The notes below the pieces were generated by a model. The model did not search any database. It worked only from the letters and a program-made list of their open reading frames with translations, and had not been told where the DNA came from. The position numbers were made by a program, and so were the translations under genes. Below are positions 8,071 to 16,962 of a DNA stretch of 64,000 nucleotides, in pieces. The first letter of the stretch is position 1, and every line of letters starts with the position of its first letter. Origin of the DNA: Actinoplanes couchii (GTDB lineage: Bacteria; Actinomycetota; Actinomycetes; Mycobacteriales; Micromonosporaceae); contig NZ_BOMG01000074.1 of the NCBI RefSeq assembly GCF_016862075.1, positions 1 through 64,000 on the forward strand. Reading direction: 5' to 3'.

Positions 8071-9792
8071 GTCATCTCCACCGTCGCCCCGGACCGACGA
8101 CCTGATAGTGGCGCGGCCATCTCCGTCGGCTCCCTGATCCGGCCGGCCGCCGGGCGGCTGAGTCTGGCCGTCCTCGCGGGGGTGGGCGCCGCCGGGGCCG
8201 CGGTGGCGTTGACCGCCTGCTCGGCGTGGCTGATCTCGCGGGCCGCCCTGCACCCGCCGGTCCTGCATCTGATGGTGGCGATCGTCGCGGTCCGGGCCTG
8301 CGGGCTCAGCCGGGGTGTGCTGCGTTACCTGGAACGGCTGGTCGGGCACGACGCCGCGTTCCGGATCCTGACCGACGTGCGGGTGCGGCTCTGGACCCGC
8401 CTGGAACGCCTCGCGCCCGCCGGGCTCGCCGACTTCCGCCGCGCCGACCTGGCCCGGCGGCTCGCCGCCGACGTCGACGCGGTGCTCGACCTGATCACCC
8501 GGGTGGTGCTGCCGTACGCGGTGGCCGGCGTGATCGGGCTCGCCTCGGTCCTGGTCGTCGGGGTGCTGGTCCCGGTGGCCGGGCTGGCCCTGGCCGTCGC
8601 GCTGCTGGTGGTCGGCGCCGGTGTGCCGGTGCTGCAGCGGGCCGCCGCCCGGCGTGCCGACGGACGGCTGGCGCCGCTGCGGGCCGAACTCGCCACCGGG
8701 GTCGTCGATCTGCTGCACGGTCTGCCCGATCTCGCCGCGTACGGTGCCACCCGCGACCGTCTCGACCGCCTCGCCGCCGTCGACGCCCGGCTCACCGACA
8801 CGTCCCGCCGGTCCGCCGCCACCGCCGGGCTGGGCGCCGCGGTGACCGCCCTGAGCACCGGGGCCGCGGTACTGGCCGGGCTGGTCGCGGGTGCCGTCGC
8901 TGTCCGTTCCGGATCACTGCCCGGCGAGTTGCTGGCGCTGATCGTGCTGACACCGCTGGCGGTTTTCGAGATCGCCGCACCGCTTCCGACGGCGGCGCAG
9001 CGCTGGGCGACGGCCCGGGTCTCGCTGCGGCGCCTGACCGAACTCTGGCAGACCCCGGACCCGATCCACGACGACCCGAGTTCCACGCCCACGGCCGCGG
9101 CCGCGCGGAAGAACGACGACGCGAGCCCCGGGCCTGCGCGGGGAAACAGCGGATTGGCCGTGCCGGAGATGCGGGTCGACGGGGTCACCGCGGGCTGGGT
9201 CGGTGGGCGTACCGCAATCAACGGGGTTGACCTGGTGTTGCCCTCCGGAGGGCGGGTGGCTCTGGTCGGGCCCAGCGGCTCCGGCAAGAGCACCGTCGCG
9301 GCGCTGCTCGTGCGCTTCCTGGACCCGCGGGAAGGACGGGTGACCATGGACGGGCGGGATCTGCGGGAGATCCCGGCGGACGAGGTGCGGCGGGTCGTCG
9401 GCTATCTGCCGGAGGACTCCTCCCTGTTCGACACCACGATCGGCGACAACCTGCGGATCGGGCGGCCCGGGGCGAGCGACACCGACCTGCGGGAGGCGCT
9501 GCGCCAGGCGCGGCTGCTGGACTGGGTGGAGACTCTCCCGGACGGGCTGGACACGCTGGTCGGCGAGCACGGGATGGCGCTCTCCGGCGGGCAGCGGCGG
9601 CGCCTCGCCCTGGCCCGGCTGCTGCTCGGCGACGCCCGGGTGCTGATCTTCGACGAGCCGACCGAGCACCTCGACGACGAGACCGCCGCCGCGCTGACCC
9701 GCGACCTGATGGCGGCGGCCGGTGAGCGCACGGTTCTGCTGATCACCCACCGGACCGATCTGACCGGCCTGGCGGTCACCCGCCTCCGGTGA
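8023..9792 (+). CDS. cydC: ABC exporter subunit CydC (thiol/glutathione-type exporter)
   Basis: Partner of CydD, 589 residues from ATG 8023, which overlaps the cydD stop by 4 bp. An in-frame ATG at 8068 lies in a duplicated copy of the same segment and could be the true or an added start; the first 35 residues are low-complexity and unlike other CydC proteins. A transmembrane domain runs from about residue 45 to 330. The ATPase domain has Walker A GPSGSGKST (about residue 420), signature LSGGQ and Walker B VLIFDEP. A less conserved linker (about 345-375) precedes the ATPase domain. It completes the cyd operon. Confidence 0.92.
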   Translation: MTVSAVPSDRHPGAGMVISTVAPDRRPDSGAAISVGSLIRPAAGRLSLAVLAGVGAAGAAVALTACSAWLISRAALHPPVLHLMVAIVAVRACGLSRGVLRYLERLVGHDAAFRILTDVRVRLWTRLERLAPAGLADFRRADLARRLAADVDAVLDLITRVVLPYAVAGVIGLASVLVVGVLVPVAGLALAVALLVVGAGVPVLQRAAARRADGRLAPLRAELATGVVDLLHGLPDLAAYGATRDRLDRLAAVDARLTDTSRRSAATAGLGAAVTALSTGAAVLAGLVAGAVAVRSGSLPGELLALIVLTPLAVFEIAAPLPTAAQRWATARVSLRRLTELWQTPDPIHDDPSSTPTAAAARKNDDASPGPARGNSGLAVPEMRVDGVTAGWVGGRTAINGVDLVLPSGGRVALVGPSGSGKSTVAALLVRFLDPREGRVTMDGRDLREIPADEVRRVVGYLPEDSSLFDTTIGDNLRIGRPGASDTDLREALRQARLLDWVETLPDGLDTLVGEHGMALSGGQRRRLALARLLLGDARVLIFDEPTEHLDDETAAALTRDLMAAAGERTVLLITHRTDLTGLAVTRLR

Positions 9793-9795
9793 GCA

Positions 9796-9892
9796 CGACC
9801 GTCATTTGCTGGAAGTGAGAACGCCGGAAGTGAGAACGTCGGCGGTGAGGACGGCCGTCATCCGCTGGAAGTGAGGACGCCGGCGGTGAGTG
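9796..9892 (-). repeat. Tandem duplication of the histidine kinase 3' end
   Basis: Two related copies lie at 9796-9851 and 9852-9892 around the stop codon of the adjacent minus-strand kinase gene. Shared words are CCGTCAT, GCTGGAAGTGAG and CGGCGGTGAG. The outer copy has an internal 15-bp duplication (GAAGTGAGAACG repeated). Read on the minus strand, the copy downstream of the stop still translates to a version of the kinase tail (AVLTADVLTSGVLTSSK against ALTAGVLTSSG). So the end of the gene appears to have been duplicated and then cut off by the upstream stop. Confidence 0.75.
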
Positions 9893-11792
9893 CGACCGTC
9901 TTCGCCGGGGCCGGGGCGGCGGGGAGGGTCAGGGTGAAGGTGGTGCCCCGGCCGACCACCGACTGGACGGCGATGGTGCCGCCGTGGTCCCGGACGATGT
10001 CGCGGACGATGGCCAGGCCCAGCCCGGGGCCCTGAACCGCCTGGTCCATCGCGTTCCCGGCCCGGTGGAACGGGGTGAACAGACCGGGCACGTCCTCGGC
10101 CGGGATACCGATGCCGGTGTCGGTGACCGAGATGGCCACGGTGCGGGCGTCGGCGGCCATCCGGCAGGTGACGCTGCCGCCGGACGGGGTGAACTTGATC
10201 GCGTTCTCCAGGAGTTTGCGCAGGGCCCGCTGCAACTGGGTGCGGTCGCCGCGGACCCAGCCCTCGTCGGCGTCGAAGGTGACGGTCAGGTTCTTGGCGC
10301 GGGCCGCGTTGTCCAGTTCGTGCCGGACCGTGACCGCGACCGTGCCCAGGTCCAGGGTCTCCGCGGTCACGGCGGCCCCGTTGTCCGGCCGGTCGAGCAG
10401 GATCAGGTCGCCGATGGTGTCGTGCAGGCGGTGGGCGTTGCGCAGGATGGCGTTGAGGGCGCGCTGCTGGACCGAGGTGAGCGCGGCGCCGTCCTCGTCG
10501 GCGATCATCTCGGTGTAGCCGAGGATGCTGGTCAGCGGGGTGCGCAGCTCGTGCGTGACGGTCTGGATGAAGACGTCCTTGCGCTGGTCCAGCATCCGCA
10601 GTTCGGTGATCAGGCGGGCCTGGTTGTTCTGCAGGTTGAGCTGGCGCAGGGCTCGTTCGATCTCCCGGCCGACCCCGGCGAGCAGGCGCTGTTCGGCGTC
10701 GGTCCAGACCGGGTTGCCGGGCCGGTCCAGGTGCAGGTACCCGGGGATGCACTCGGCGTCGCCGCCGACGGTCATCCAGACGTTGCCGCCGGAGCCGCAC
10801 CGCGGGGTGCAGGACTGGCCGGTGAGCAGCTCGACGGTGCGTTCGGCGGGCAGGTCGGGGGTGCCGTCCGGCCAGCCGGAGCGCATCTCGCCGCGACCGG
10901 GGACGACCAGTTCGCAGTGCACGGCGGTGGCGCCGACGGCGATCCCGACGAGTTCGGTGATCCGGCGGGCGGTGTGGTCGATGTCGCCGAGCTCCTGCAT
11001 CTCGGCGGCGACGGCCTGGCGCAGTCCGGCCCGGGCGGCGCGGGCGTGTTCGGCGACGAGCAGGGTCTCGGTCTGGGCGGCCAGGTCGTTGAGCGCCTCG
11101 ATGACGGTGCGCAGCTCGGTGGAGCCGGCCGGTTCGGCGCGGATCGACCGGTCGCCGGAGGCCAGCCGCCGGATGGTGACGGCCAGGTCGCCGAGCGGCA
11201 CGAGCAGCTGGCGGCGGCCGGTGCGGGCGACGCTGTACCCGATGGCGAGGATCGCCACGACCAGGAGTGCGGCAAGCATGGTCATCTCACGGCGGTCCCC
11301 GGCGGCGGCGGCGAGCATGTCGGTACGGTCGGCTGCGAGCGCCTCGTCCATGGCGGTGTTGATCCGGCGCAGTTCGGTGAAGAGCTGCTCCCCATCGGCG
11401 GGGGGCTCCTTGCCCGTGGCGATCGGTACGGCGTACCCGTCGAGCCACGCCTGGACCGCCTCGCGCTGCCTGCCGATCAGGGCGGCGACCCGGGAGCCGG
11501 AGTTGCCGGCACTGATCTCGTCGAGGGCCTTCATCACTGCCGCACGACTCTTCTCGTACGGTCCCAGAAAGCTCGCGTCCCCGGTGAGCCGGTACCCGCG
11601 TACCCCGATCTCGGCGTCGGTCATCTCCTGCATCACGTGATCGTTGGCGATCTCGGCGCGGGTGGAGCCGGCCGCCTCGCTGTCCTGTTCGGCCCGCAGC
11701 AGGGTGCCGAACCCGAACTGGACGAGCAGCAGAACCATGAAGAGCCCGAGCATGGCCAGGGAGCCCACATTGAGGCGACGCTGCACACTCAT
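9858..11792 (-). CDS. Sensor histidine kinase with CHASE3-like sensor, HAMP and GAF-like domain
   Basis: 644-residue membrane histidine kinase. TM1 is about residues 10-30. An extracytoplasmic helical region of about 150 residues follows, with DAEIGVRGYRLTGD typical of CHASE3. TM2 is at about 172-190, then HAMP (LLVPLGDLAVTIRRLASGDR), a GAF-like segment (about 255-385), HisKA with THELRTPLTS (His about 414) and HATPase_c with NAIKF, DTGIGI and GPGLGLAI. No response regulator is adjacent, so it is an orphan in this window. The C-terminal tail (ALTAGVLTSSG) lies in a duplicated segment. It diverges from the DUF6230 gene across a 332-bp intergenic region. Confidence 0.9.
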   Translation of the reverse strand: MSVQRRLNVGSLAMLGLFMVLLLVQFGFGTLLRAEQDSEAAGSTRAEIANDHVMQEMTDAEIGVRGYRLTGDASFLGPYEKSRAAVMKALDEISAGNSGSRVAALIGRQREAVQAWLDGYAVPIATGKEPPADGEQLFTELRRINTAMDEALAADRTDMLAAAAGDRREMTMLAALLVVAILAIGYSVARTGRRQLLVPLGDLAVTIRRLASGDRSIRAEPAGSTELRTVIEALNDLAAQTETLLVAEHARAARAGLRQAVAAEMQELGDIDHTARRITELVGIAVGATAVHCELVVPGRGEMRSGWPDGTPDLPAERTVELLTGQSCTPRCGSGGNVWMTVGGDAECIPGYLHLDRPGNPVWTDAEQRLLAGVGREIERALRQLNLQNNQARLITELRMLDQRKDVFIQTVTHELRTPLTSILGYTEMIADEDGAALTSVQQRALNAILRNAHRLHDTIGDLILLDRPDNGAAVTAETLDLGTVAVTVRHELDNAARAKNLTVTFDADEGWVRGDRTQLQRALRKLLENAIKFTPSGGSVTCRMAADARTVAISVTDTGIGIPAEDVPGLFTPFHRAGNAMDQAVQGPGLGLAIVRDIVRDHGGTIAVQSVVGRGTTFTLTLPAAPAPAKTVALTAGVLTSSG

Positions 11793-11970
11793 CGGCGGCG
11801 AACCTCGCGGGCGGTCATGCCTCTCAGTTCGGCAGGTTGGGGTCGCGACCTAAGTCACCCCGCCCTGATTTAGTTTCGTTATCCGACCGCAATAAATCTA
11901 GCCTTGCGTACCCCGGGTAACGGGTAACTGATCTCAATATCCGAAATATCGGACACCAGGGTGGCGAGCA

Positions 11971-11998
11971 TCACCGAGCGTCATGTTGATCTCGGTGA
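11971..11998 (+). promoter_or_regulatory. Perfect 8-bp inverted repeat (leader hairpin candidate)
   Basis: TCACCGAG (11971-11978) and CTCGGTGA (11991-11998) are perfect complements around a 12-nt loop. An outer CCAGG (11956-11960) can pair with CCTGG (11999-12003) around a bulge. The structure lies about 125 bp before the DUF6230 start. It could be a leader hairpin or an operator. It has no U-run, so it is not a classical terminator. Confidence 0.45.
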
Positions 11999-12004
11999 CC
12001 TGGG

Positions 12005-12018
12005 TTACTGACGGGTAA
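12005..12018 (+). promoter_or_regulatory. TTAC-N6-GTAA operator-like element
   Basis: TTACTGACGGGTAA is a near-palindrome with perfect 4-bp arms. It lies about 105 bp upstream of the DUF6230 gene and just after the hairpin. Similar TTACY/GGGTAA elements are bound by TetR-type lipid-metabolism regulators in actinobacteria as I recall. Two GGGTAA half-sites lie further upstream at 11915-11927. The regulator is unknown. Confidence 0.4.
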
Positions 12019-12124
12019 ACGAAGCCCTTGTCCGCAGCCTCCTTCAGGAGCAACATCTCCGGCACATCACGACCGGGGCCATCGACGCTTCTCGCTACGA
12101 CGGCCCCATCCCTGAGGAGGTTCC

Positions 12125-12739
12125 GTGGAGGAGTCGCAGAGCGGGCGCACCAACTGGCGGCGCTTCGCCGTCGCGGTGGGCGTGCCCGCGGTCGTCGCCG
12201 GCGGACTGGTCCTGGCGCTGGCCGAGGGGGCTCTGGCGGCGAACTTCACCGTCTCCGGCAAGCAGTTCAAACTGTCCGCCGACAAACTCGTCGGCGAGGG
12301 CTTCACCCAGTACAGCGGGCAGCTGTCGACCGACGACACGGAGAACCACCCCGGCGGCACGGTCCCGGCCGCGATGTCCGGCATCCACAGCGCCGACCTG
12401 TTCGGGCTCTGCCAGTCGGTCGCCGTCGGGCCGGTGACCCTGCGTATCGAGGCGGGTAACGATCCGGCGAACCCGGTGCACGCCGACGACCTGCTCATCG
12501 GCATGTCCACGCTCAGCGGCAACGCCACCTTCGAGGACATCCAGATCGGCCTGGACGGCTCCACCCTCACCCGGGACGGCGCGGAGACCCACGGCGCCCC
12601 GCTCTCCTTCGGCCAGCAGGCCCGCACCGTCACCATCGAAGGGCTGCGGCAGGAGGCGTACTACACCTCCGCCTCCACGTTCACGCTCAACGGCATGGAT
12701 CTGAAGCTGCACATCGGCGGCGACCACGAGTGCTACTGA
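12125..12739 (+). CDS. DUF6230 family membrane-anchored protein
   Basis: 204-residue protein of the actinobacterial DUF6230 family, function unknown. It starts at GTG 12125 after a strong GAGGAGG. A cytoplasmic N-terminus with RTNWRR is followed by one transmembrane segment (about 17-40), then an external domain of about 160 residues rich in beta-type sequence. The exported part has one Cys midway and one next to last. It is followed by the DUF6114 gene, whose likely GTG start is 11 bp past the stop. The two families are found together in actinobacteria, so they probably form one envelope complex. The upstream region holds a hairpin and an operator-like palindrome. Confidence 0.8.
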   Translation: MEESQSGRTNWRRFAVAVGVPAVVAGGLVLALAEGALAANFTVSGKQFKLSADKLVGEGFTQYSGQLSTDDTENHPGGTVPAAMSGIHSADLFGLCQSVAVGPVTLRIEAGNDPANPVHADDLLIGMSTLSGNATFEDIQIGLDGSTLTRDGAETHGAPLSFGQQARTVTIEGLRQEAYYTSASTFTLNGMDLKLHIGGDHECY

Positions 12740-12750
12740 GCGGGGGATCC

Positions 12751-14100
12751 GTGACTGACGTCAGGGCCCGGTTCCGCCGGTGGCGGCGCGGGCGCCCGTT
12801 CTGGGGCGGGTTGTTCCTGCTGCTGGCGGGGCTGGAGATGTTCGGCAGCGCGAACATGGAACTGGACGACATCCAGATCCACATCGGGCCACAGGGCTTC
12901 TACTCGTACCTGCTGCCGGTGATGTTGATCGCCGCCGGGGTGCTGACCTGGTACTCCCCCGCGCAACGCCTGTTCTACGGGGTCGTCGGGATCATCACGG
13001 CGCTGTACTCGTTCATCGGTCTGAACCTGGGCGGCTGGATCGCCGGCATGCTGCTCGGCATCATCGGCGGCGCCCTGGCCATCGCCTGGGGCCCACCCGC
13101 GACAAAGACCGGGGACTCGACCGCACCACTTCGCAAGGCGCTGATCATCCTGGCGCCGTTGCTCCTGGCCACCGGGGTGATCGTCGCGGGGAACCGGCCC
13201 GCCGAGGCGGCCGAGTGCCCGGCCGGGCTGCCGTCCCGCAAGCCGAGTGCCTCCCCGAGTTCGAGTTCCGCCTCCCCGAAACCGCCCACCACGGACAAAC
13301 CCACCACGGATCCGGTTCCCTCCACCTCAGGGTCCGCATCGGCCGAGCCCTCACCCTCTCCCAGCGCGAGCGACGTCTCCCCCAGCGTCAGCGAATCGGC
13401 GGGCGGGAACCCGATACTCGAGGGCATCGACGATTTCTGGGACGGCGTCGGCGACCTGATCGGCATCGGCGGCGGGGACGAGAAGGAGGAAGGCGGGAAC
13501 GAGAAGGAAGACCGGGAGACGCCCGCGGGAAAACCGTCGACGTCCGCCGCGCCCTCGCCGCAACCGCCGGCCGCCACCCCCGACCCGGAGAAGACGCCCA
13601 GCGCCTCCCCGTCCCCCAGCAGGAGCAAGAAGGCCGAGGAGATCCCCTGCCTCGGCGAACGCCAGCTCGGCCTGCTCGCCGACGACGACGGTCTCCCCCG
13701 CGCCGGGGCGAAACCCGGGATCGTCAAGGCGGATTCGATGACCATGTACGAGTCGTCCTACGACGGTGTGGCCGAGGTCCCGACCGGCGACGGCCCGATC
13801 CGGTCGCTGAAGTTCAGCATGGACAAGGTGGTGAACAAGCCGTTCCAGCTGACCATCGACGAGCCGGGCGACGCGACCACGGTGATCGACAGCGGCGAAC
13901 TGATCCTGGACGGCGCCGTCGAGTTCTACACCCCCCGCTTCGAGGGCAAGCTGTTCGGCCTGATCCCGGTGGTGTTCACCCCGGAGTCCCCGCCGCCACT
14001 GACGCTGCCGGTCCTCTGGTTCACCGACGTGACCGTGGACCTGGCGTACGTCCGCAGCGATGTCCTGACCGCCGAACCACTGGACATCGTCGAGAAGTAG
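12751..14100 (+). CDS. DUF6114 integral membrane protein with long disordered exported segment
   Basis: About 449 residues from GTG 12751, chosen because GCGGGGGA lies just upstream; an in-frame GTG at 12730 overlaps the DUF6230 stop. Residues about 10-125 are the DUF6114 region, with four transmembrane helices (FWGGLFLLLAGLEMF, then SYLLPVMLIAAGVL). A further helix near 140-155 is followed by a long Ser/Pro/Thr- and charge-rich stretch (about 165-300). A C-terminal folded domain of about 150 residues resembles the DUF6230 ectodomain in composition and in phrases such as MDKVVNKPFQL. Most DUF6114 proteins are near 130-180 residues, so this is an extended form with its own ectodomain. Function unknown. 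Confidence 0.75.
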   Translation: MTDVRARFRRWRRGRPFWGGLFLLLAGLEMFGSANMELDDIQIHIGPQGFYSYLLPVMLIAAGVLTWYSPAQRLFYGVVGIITALYSFIGLNLGGWIAGMLLGIIGGALAIAWGPPATKTGDSTAPLRKALIILAPLLLATGVIVAGNRPAEAAECPAGLPSRKPSASPSSSSASPKPPTTDKPTTDPVPSTSGSASAEPSPSPSASDVSPSVSESAGGNPILEGIDDFWDGVGDLIGIGGGDEKEEGGNEKEDRETPAGKPSTSAAPSPQPPAATPDPEKTPSASPSPSRSKKAEEIPCLGERQLGLLADDDGLPRAGAKPGIVKADSMTMYESSYDGVAEVPTGDGPIRSLKFSMDKVVNKPFQLTIDEPGDATTVIDSGELILDGAVEFYTPRFEGKLFGLIPVVFTPESPPPLTLPVLWFTDVTVDLAYVRSDVLTAEPLDIVEK

Positions 14101-14105
14101 CCGGG

Positions 14106-15566
14106 TCAGGCCGCGGCCCGGTCGTACCGGCGGACCGTGCCCTTGCCCGCGGCCTTCGCCTCGTACATCGCGGTGTCGGCCCGGCGCAGCAGGCCGTTGA
14201 GGTCGCCGTCCTCGGCGGCGGCCAGGCCGATGCTGCCGCCGACGGTGACCGTGTGGCCGTGCACCCGCATCGGCTCGCCGATCCGGCGCAGCAGGCGCCC
14301 GGCCACCTCCGGGGCGTCGGCCGCCTCGGTCAGCAGGATCGCGAACTCGTCCCCGCCGATCCGGCTGACCAGGTCACCGGCGCGTAGCTCGGCGGCGAGC
14401 CGACGGGCCACCACGACCAGCACGTCGTCGCCGGCCGCGTGCCCGAGGGTGTCGTTGACCGGCTTGAACCCGTCCAGGTCGAGGATCATCGCGGTCACCC
14501 CGTCCGACGAGAAGGCCAGGATCTCGGCGGCCCGGGTGTCGAACGCCGCCCGGTTCAGCAGCCCGGTCAGCGCGTCGTGGCTGGCCTGGTGCTCGAGGGC
14601 GTCGCGCTGCTCCTCGAGGACCTCGGTCATCCGGCCCAGGGTGGCCAGGGTGAGGAACTGCCGGACCAGGACCAGCGAGAACGTGGCGAGCAGGGTCCAG
14701 ACCAGCACCGGGTCGAGCTGCCCGCTCCCGGCCTGGCGGGCGGCCGCGGTCGCGACGGCGAAGACCACCGGGACGTACGGCAGCAGCGCCCAGCCCCGGA
14801 ACACCAGCGCCCCGCCGCGCTCGACGCCGGGGCGGGAGGTGGCGAGACGGCTGGACGCGGCCATGATCAGGGCGGCCAGGATGTAGCCGCCGCCGACCCC
14901 GTCCGCGTACCAGAGGAGGTCGTTGAGGTCGTTGCGGGTGGCGGCGAGCAGGGTGACCGCCTGGACCAGCGCGGCCATCGCCAGCAACTGCTGGGCGCTG
15001 CCGCTCTGCCCGGGCTCGGCGGAGGCCAGGGTGACCAGGGCGATCACCGCGCCGAGCACCAGCAGCCCGACGATGGTCACCCGGTAGCCCTCGCCGCCGA
15101 TCTCGCCGGTCAGCCCGGGGCCGGACGACAGCACGAACTCCCAGGCCAGCGCGAACACGGCGCCGAAGACCGCGGCGACGTCGATCAGCAGGCGGACCGC
15201 GGCGAGCCCGCGCGGGCGGGGTGCGGCGAGGATCAGGGCGATGGGTACGAACCCGGCCGCCACCGTCGACAGCAGCCCGCCCACCCCGGCCAGGAAGTCG
15301 ACGCCGACGGTGGAGAGCAGCAGCACCACGTTGCCGATCGACCAGATCGCGCACGCCCCCGCGCCGCAGCCGAACGCGATCCGCATCCGCCGGATCGTCT
15401 CCGGGTCGGCGGCCCGCCGGCGGTAGTGGAACGCCGCGTATCCGCTGGCCACGGCGATGACCGTGTCGGAGAGCACGAACTGTCCCCAGGCGGGCAGGAG
15501 GGGGTACAGCAACTGCATCCCCGCGGCGACGACCAGGGCCGCCGGTAACGCCGTCCGCAACCGCAT
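14106..15566 (-). CDS. Membrane GGDEF diguanylate cyclase
   Basis: 486 residues from ATG 15566, supported by CGGAG 5 bp upstream; a GTG 30 bp earlier has no ribosome site. About nine to ten transmembrane helices fill residues 1-310. A short helical linker (TEVLEEQRDALEHQASHD) leads into a C-terminal GGDEF domain with the intact motif GGDEF in RIGGDEFAIL (about residue 410). Intact GGDEF predicts synthesis of cyclic di-GMP from two GTP. No EAL domain is present. The stop lies 5 bp from the end of the convergent DUF6114 gene. The membrane part probably senses a ligand or lipid state. Confidence 0.88.
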   Translation of the reverse strand: MRLRTALPAALVVAAGMQLLYPLLPAWGQFVLSDTVIAVASGYAAFHYRRRAADPETIRRMRIAFGCGAGACAIWSIGNVVLLLSTVGVDFLAGVGGLLSTVAAGFVPIALILAAPRPRGLAAVRLLIDVAAVFGAVFALAWEFVLSSGPGLTGEIGGEGYRVTIVGLLVLGAVIALVTLASAEPGQSGSAQQLLAMAALVQAVTLLAATRNDLNDLLWYADGVGGGYILAALIMAASSRLATSRPGVERGGALVFRGWALLPYVPVVFAVATAAARQAGSGQLDPVLVWTLLATFSLVLVRQFLTLATLGRMTEVLEEQRDALEHQASHDALTGLLNRAAFDTRAAEILAFSSDGVTAMILDLDGFKPVNDTLGHAAGDDVLVVVARRLAAELRAGDLVSRIGGDEFAILLTEAADAPEVAGRLLRRIGEPMRVHGHTVTVGGSIGLAAAEDGDLNGLLRRADTAMYEAKAAGKGTVRRYDRAAA

Positions 15567-15672
15567 GCCCACTCCGGATTCCCAGCACCGCGGCACTCGA
15601 TCAAGAGGGCGAGTATGGCACAGGGATCACCCCTCGCGGTGGGTTAGCCACGCTACGGATGGCCGTTGGCCG

Positions 15673-16953
15673 CTAGGGTTCGATCGCCTTGTTCGCGGCG
15701 GCCTGGGCCTGGCGCAGGCCGTCCGGGACGGGGAGCCGGCCGAGGAACATCTGCTGCAGGATCGGCTGGGCGGCGGTGGCGCCGGCCTGGACCCGCGGGC
15801 CGACCGGGGCCGGGAAGGTGACGCCGTTCGCCGCGTCCCGGAACGGGGTGACGTCGACGCCCTGCTGGCGCCAGTACTCGGTGAAGTCCGGTTCGGCGGC
15901 GACCACCCCGGGGAACGCGAAGCCGCCGGCCGCGATCGGGCGGGCGCCGTCGGCGGAGCCGATCCAGGACAGCACCTTCTCGGTGGCCTCCCGGTGCGGG
16001 GTCTTCGCGGACGCCACGGCGGCCACCCCGTGCACCACGCCGACCCGCCCGGACGGGCCGGTGAGCAGCGGCGCGAGGCCCCATCGGAACTTCGCGCCCT
16101 CCTGGACGTTCTTCAGGTGGTACGGGCCGGACTGGAACAGCGCGAGTCGGCCCTGGGTGAACAGCTGCAGCGTCTTGTCCCCGTTGGTGTTGGTGTCGGC
16201 CGCCGACGGGGCCACGTGGTGCTTGTTGATCAGATCGACGACGTACTGGATCGCCTCGACCGTTTTCGGCTGGTCGGCATAGTCGAAGGCGTCACCGTTC
16301 TGCCACGTGCCGCCGTTCGAGCCGACGAAGTTCCAGCCGACGGCCTGACTGTCGAAACTGGCGTTGAACCCGTACCGGGAAATGGTCCCGGGGTTGAAGT
16401 CGCTCTGGTCCGCGCTCTTCCCGGCCCGGTCGACGGTCAGTTTGCGGGCGGCGGGCAGGAACGTGTCACCGTTGCCGGACGGGTTCCAGGTCAGCGTGGC
16501 CGGATCGACGCCCGCCTGCTCGACCAGTTCCTTGTTGTAGAACAGCGCGATCGAATCCCACAGCTGCGGTACGCCCCACAGCGTGCCGCCCCGGGTGTAG
16601 AGGTCGACGACCGATCTTGTCCACCCGGAGCGCTGCCCGTCGGTGATCGGCAACAGGTGCCCGCTGTCGGCGTACAACCCGTAGTTGCTGGTGTTGGTCC
16701 AGAAGATGTCGGCGGCGGTGCCCGCGGCGATGTCAGCCGGCAGCTTGGTCCAGTAGTCGGCCCACGGCACCAGCTGCACCGTCACGTCGATGCCGGTGTT
16801 GCGCTGTTCGAAGGCGGCGAACGACTCCTCGTACGCCTTGGCCACCTGCTCGTCCCAGAGCCGGAACGTGACGGTGGTCCGGTCACCGTCCGTCGCACCG
16901 CCCGCGATCGAACAGCCGGAGAGCAGGAGAAGGAGCACGACGAGCACGCGCAT
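15673..16953 (-). CDS. Sugar ABC transporter substrate-binding lipoprotein
   Basis: 426-residue extracellular solute-binding protein, family 1 (MalE-like). The signal peptide ends in the lipobox LLSGC at about residue 14, so the mature protein is a lipoprotein. The body (RLWDEQVAKAYEESFAAFEQ, later AVASAKTPHREATEKVLSWI) is typical of oligosaccharide-binding proteins. It is the last gene of a three-gene operon: permease, permease, binding protein. The gap to the permease is 9 bp. No ATPase gene is nearby; actinobacteria commonly share an MsiK-type ATPase. The substrate is unknown. Confidence 0.9.
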   Translation of the reverse strand: MRVLVVLLLLLSGCSIAGGATDGDRTTVTFRLWDEQVAKAYEESFAAFEQRNTGIDVTVQLVPWADYWTKLPADIAAGTAADIFWTNTSNYGLYADSGHLLPITDGQRSGWTRSVVDLYTRGGTLWGVPQLWDSIALFYNKELVEQAGVDPATLTWNPSGNGDTFLPAARKLTVDRAGKSADQSDFNPGTISRYGFNASFDSQAVGWNFVGSNGGTWQNGDAFDYADQPKTVEAIQYVVDLINKHHVAPSAADTNTNGDKTLQLFTQGRLALFQSGPYHLKNVQEGAKFRWGLAPLLTGPSGRVGVVHGVAAVASAKTPHREATEKVLSWIGSADGARPIAAGGFAFPGVVAAEPDFTEYWRQQGVDVTPFRDAANGVTFPAPVGPRVQAGATAAQPILQQMFLGRLPVPDGLRQAQAAANKAIEP

Positions 16954-16962
16954 GGATCGACC

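Larger units (their letters stand above)
11793..12124. other. Divergent intergenic region with structured leader candidates
   Basis: This 332-bp region holds no gene and is noticeably richer in AT than its surroundings between 11860 and 11960. It must contain promoters for the minus-strand kinase and the plus-strand DUF6230/DUF6114 pair. It contains paired GGGTAA words at 11915-11920 and 11922-11927. A small inverted repeat, TCCGA-N4-TCGGA, lies at 11940-11953. A longer hairpin and a TTAC-N6-GTAA element lie nearer the DUF6230 start and are listed separately. Confidence 0.6.

Noticed and set aside
11971..11998. The hairpin before DUF6230 as a riboswitch
   Set aside because: It is a simple stem-loop with no recognisable riboswitch core; I keep it only as a structural candidate.
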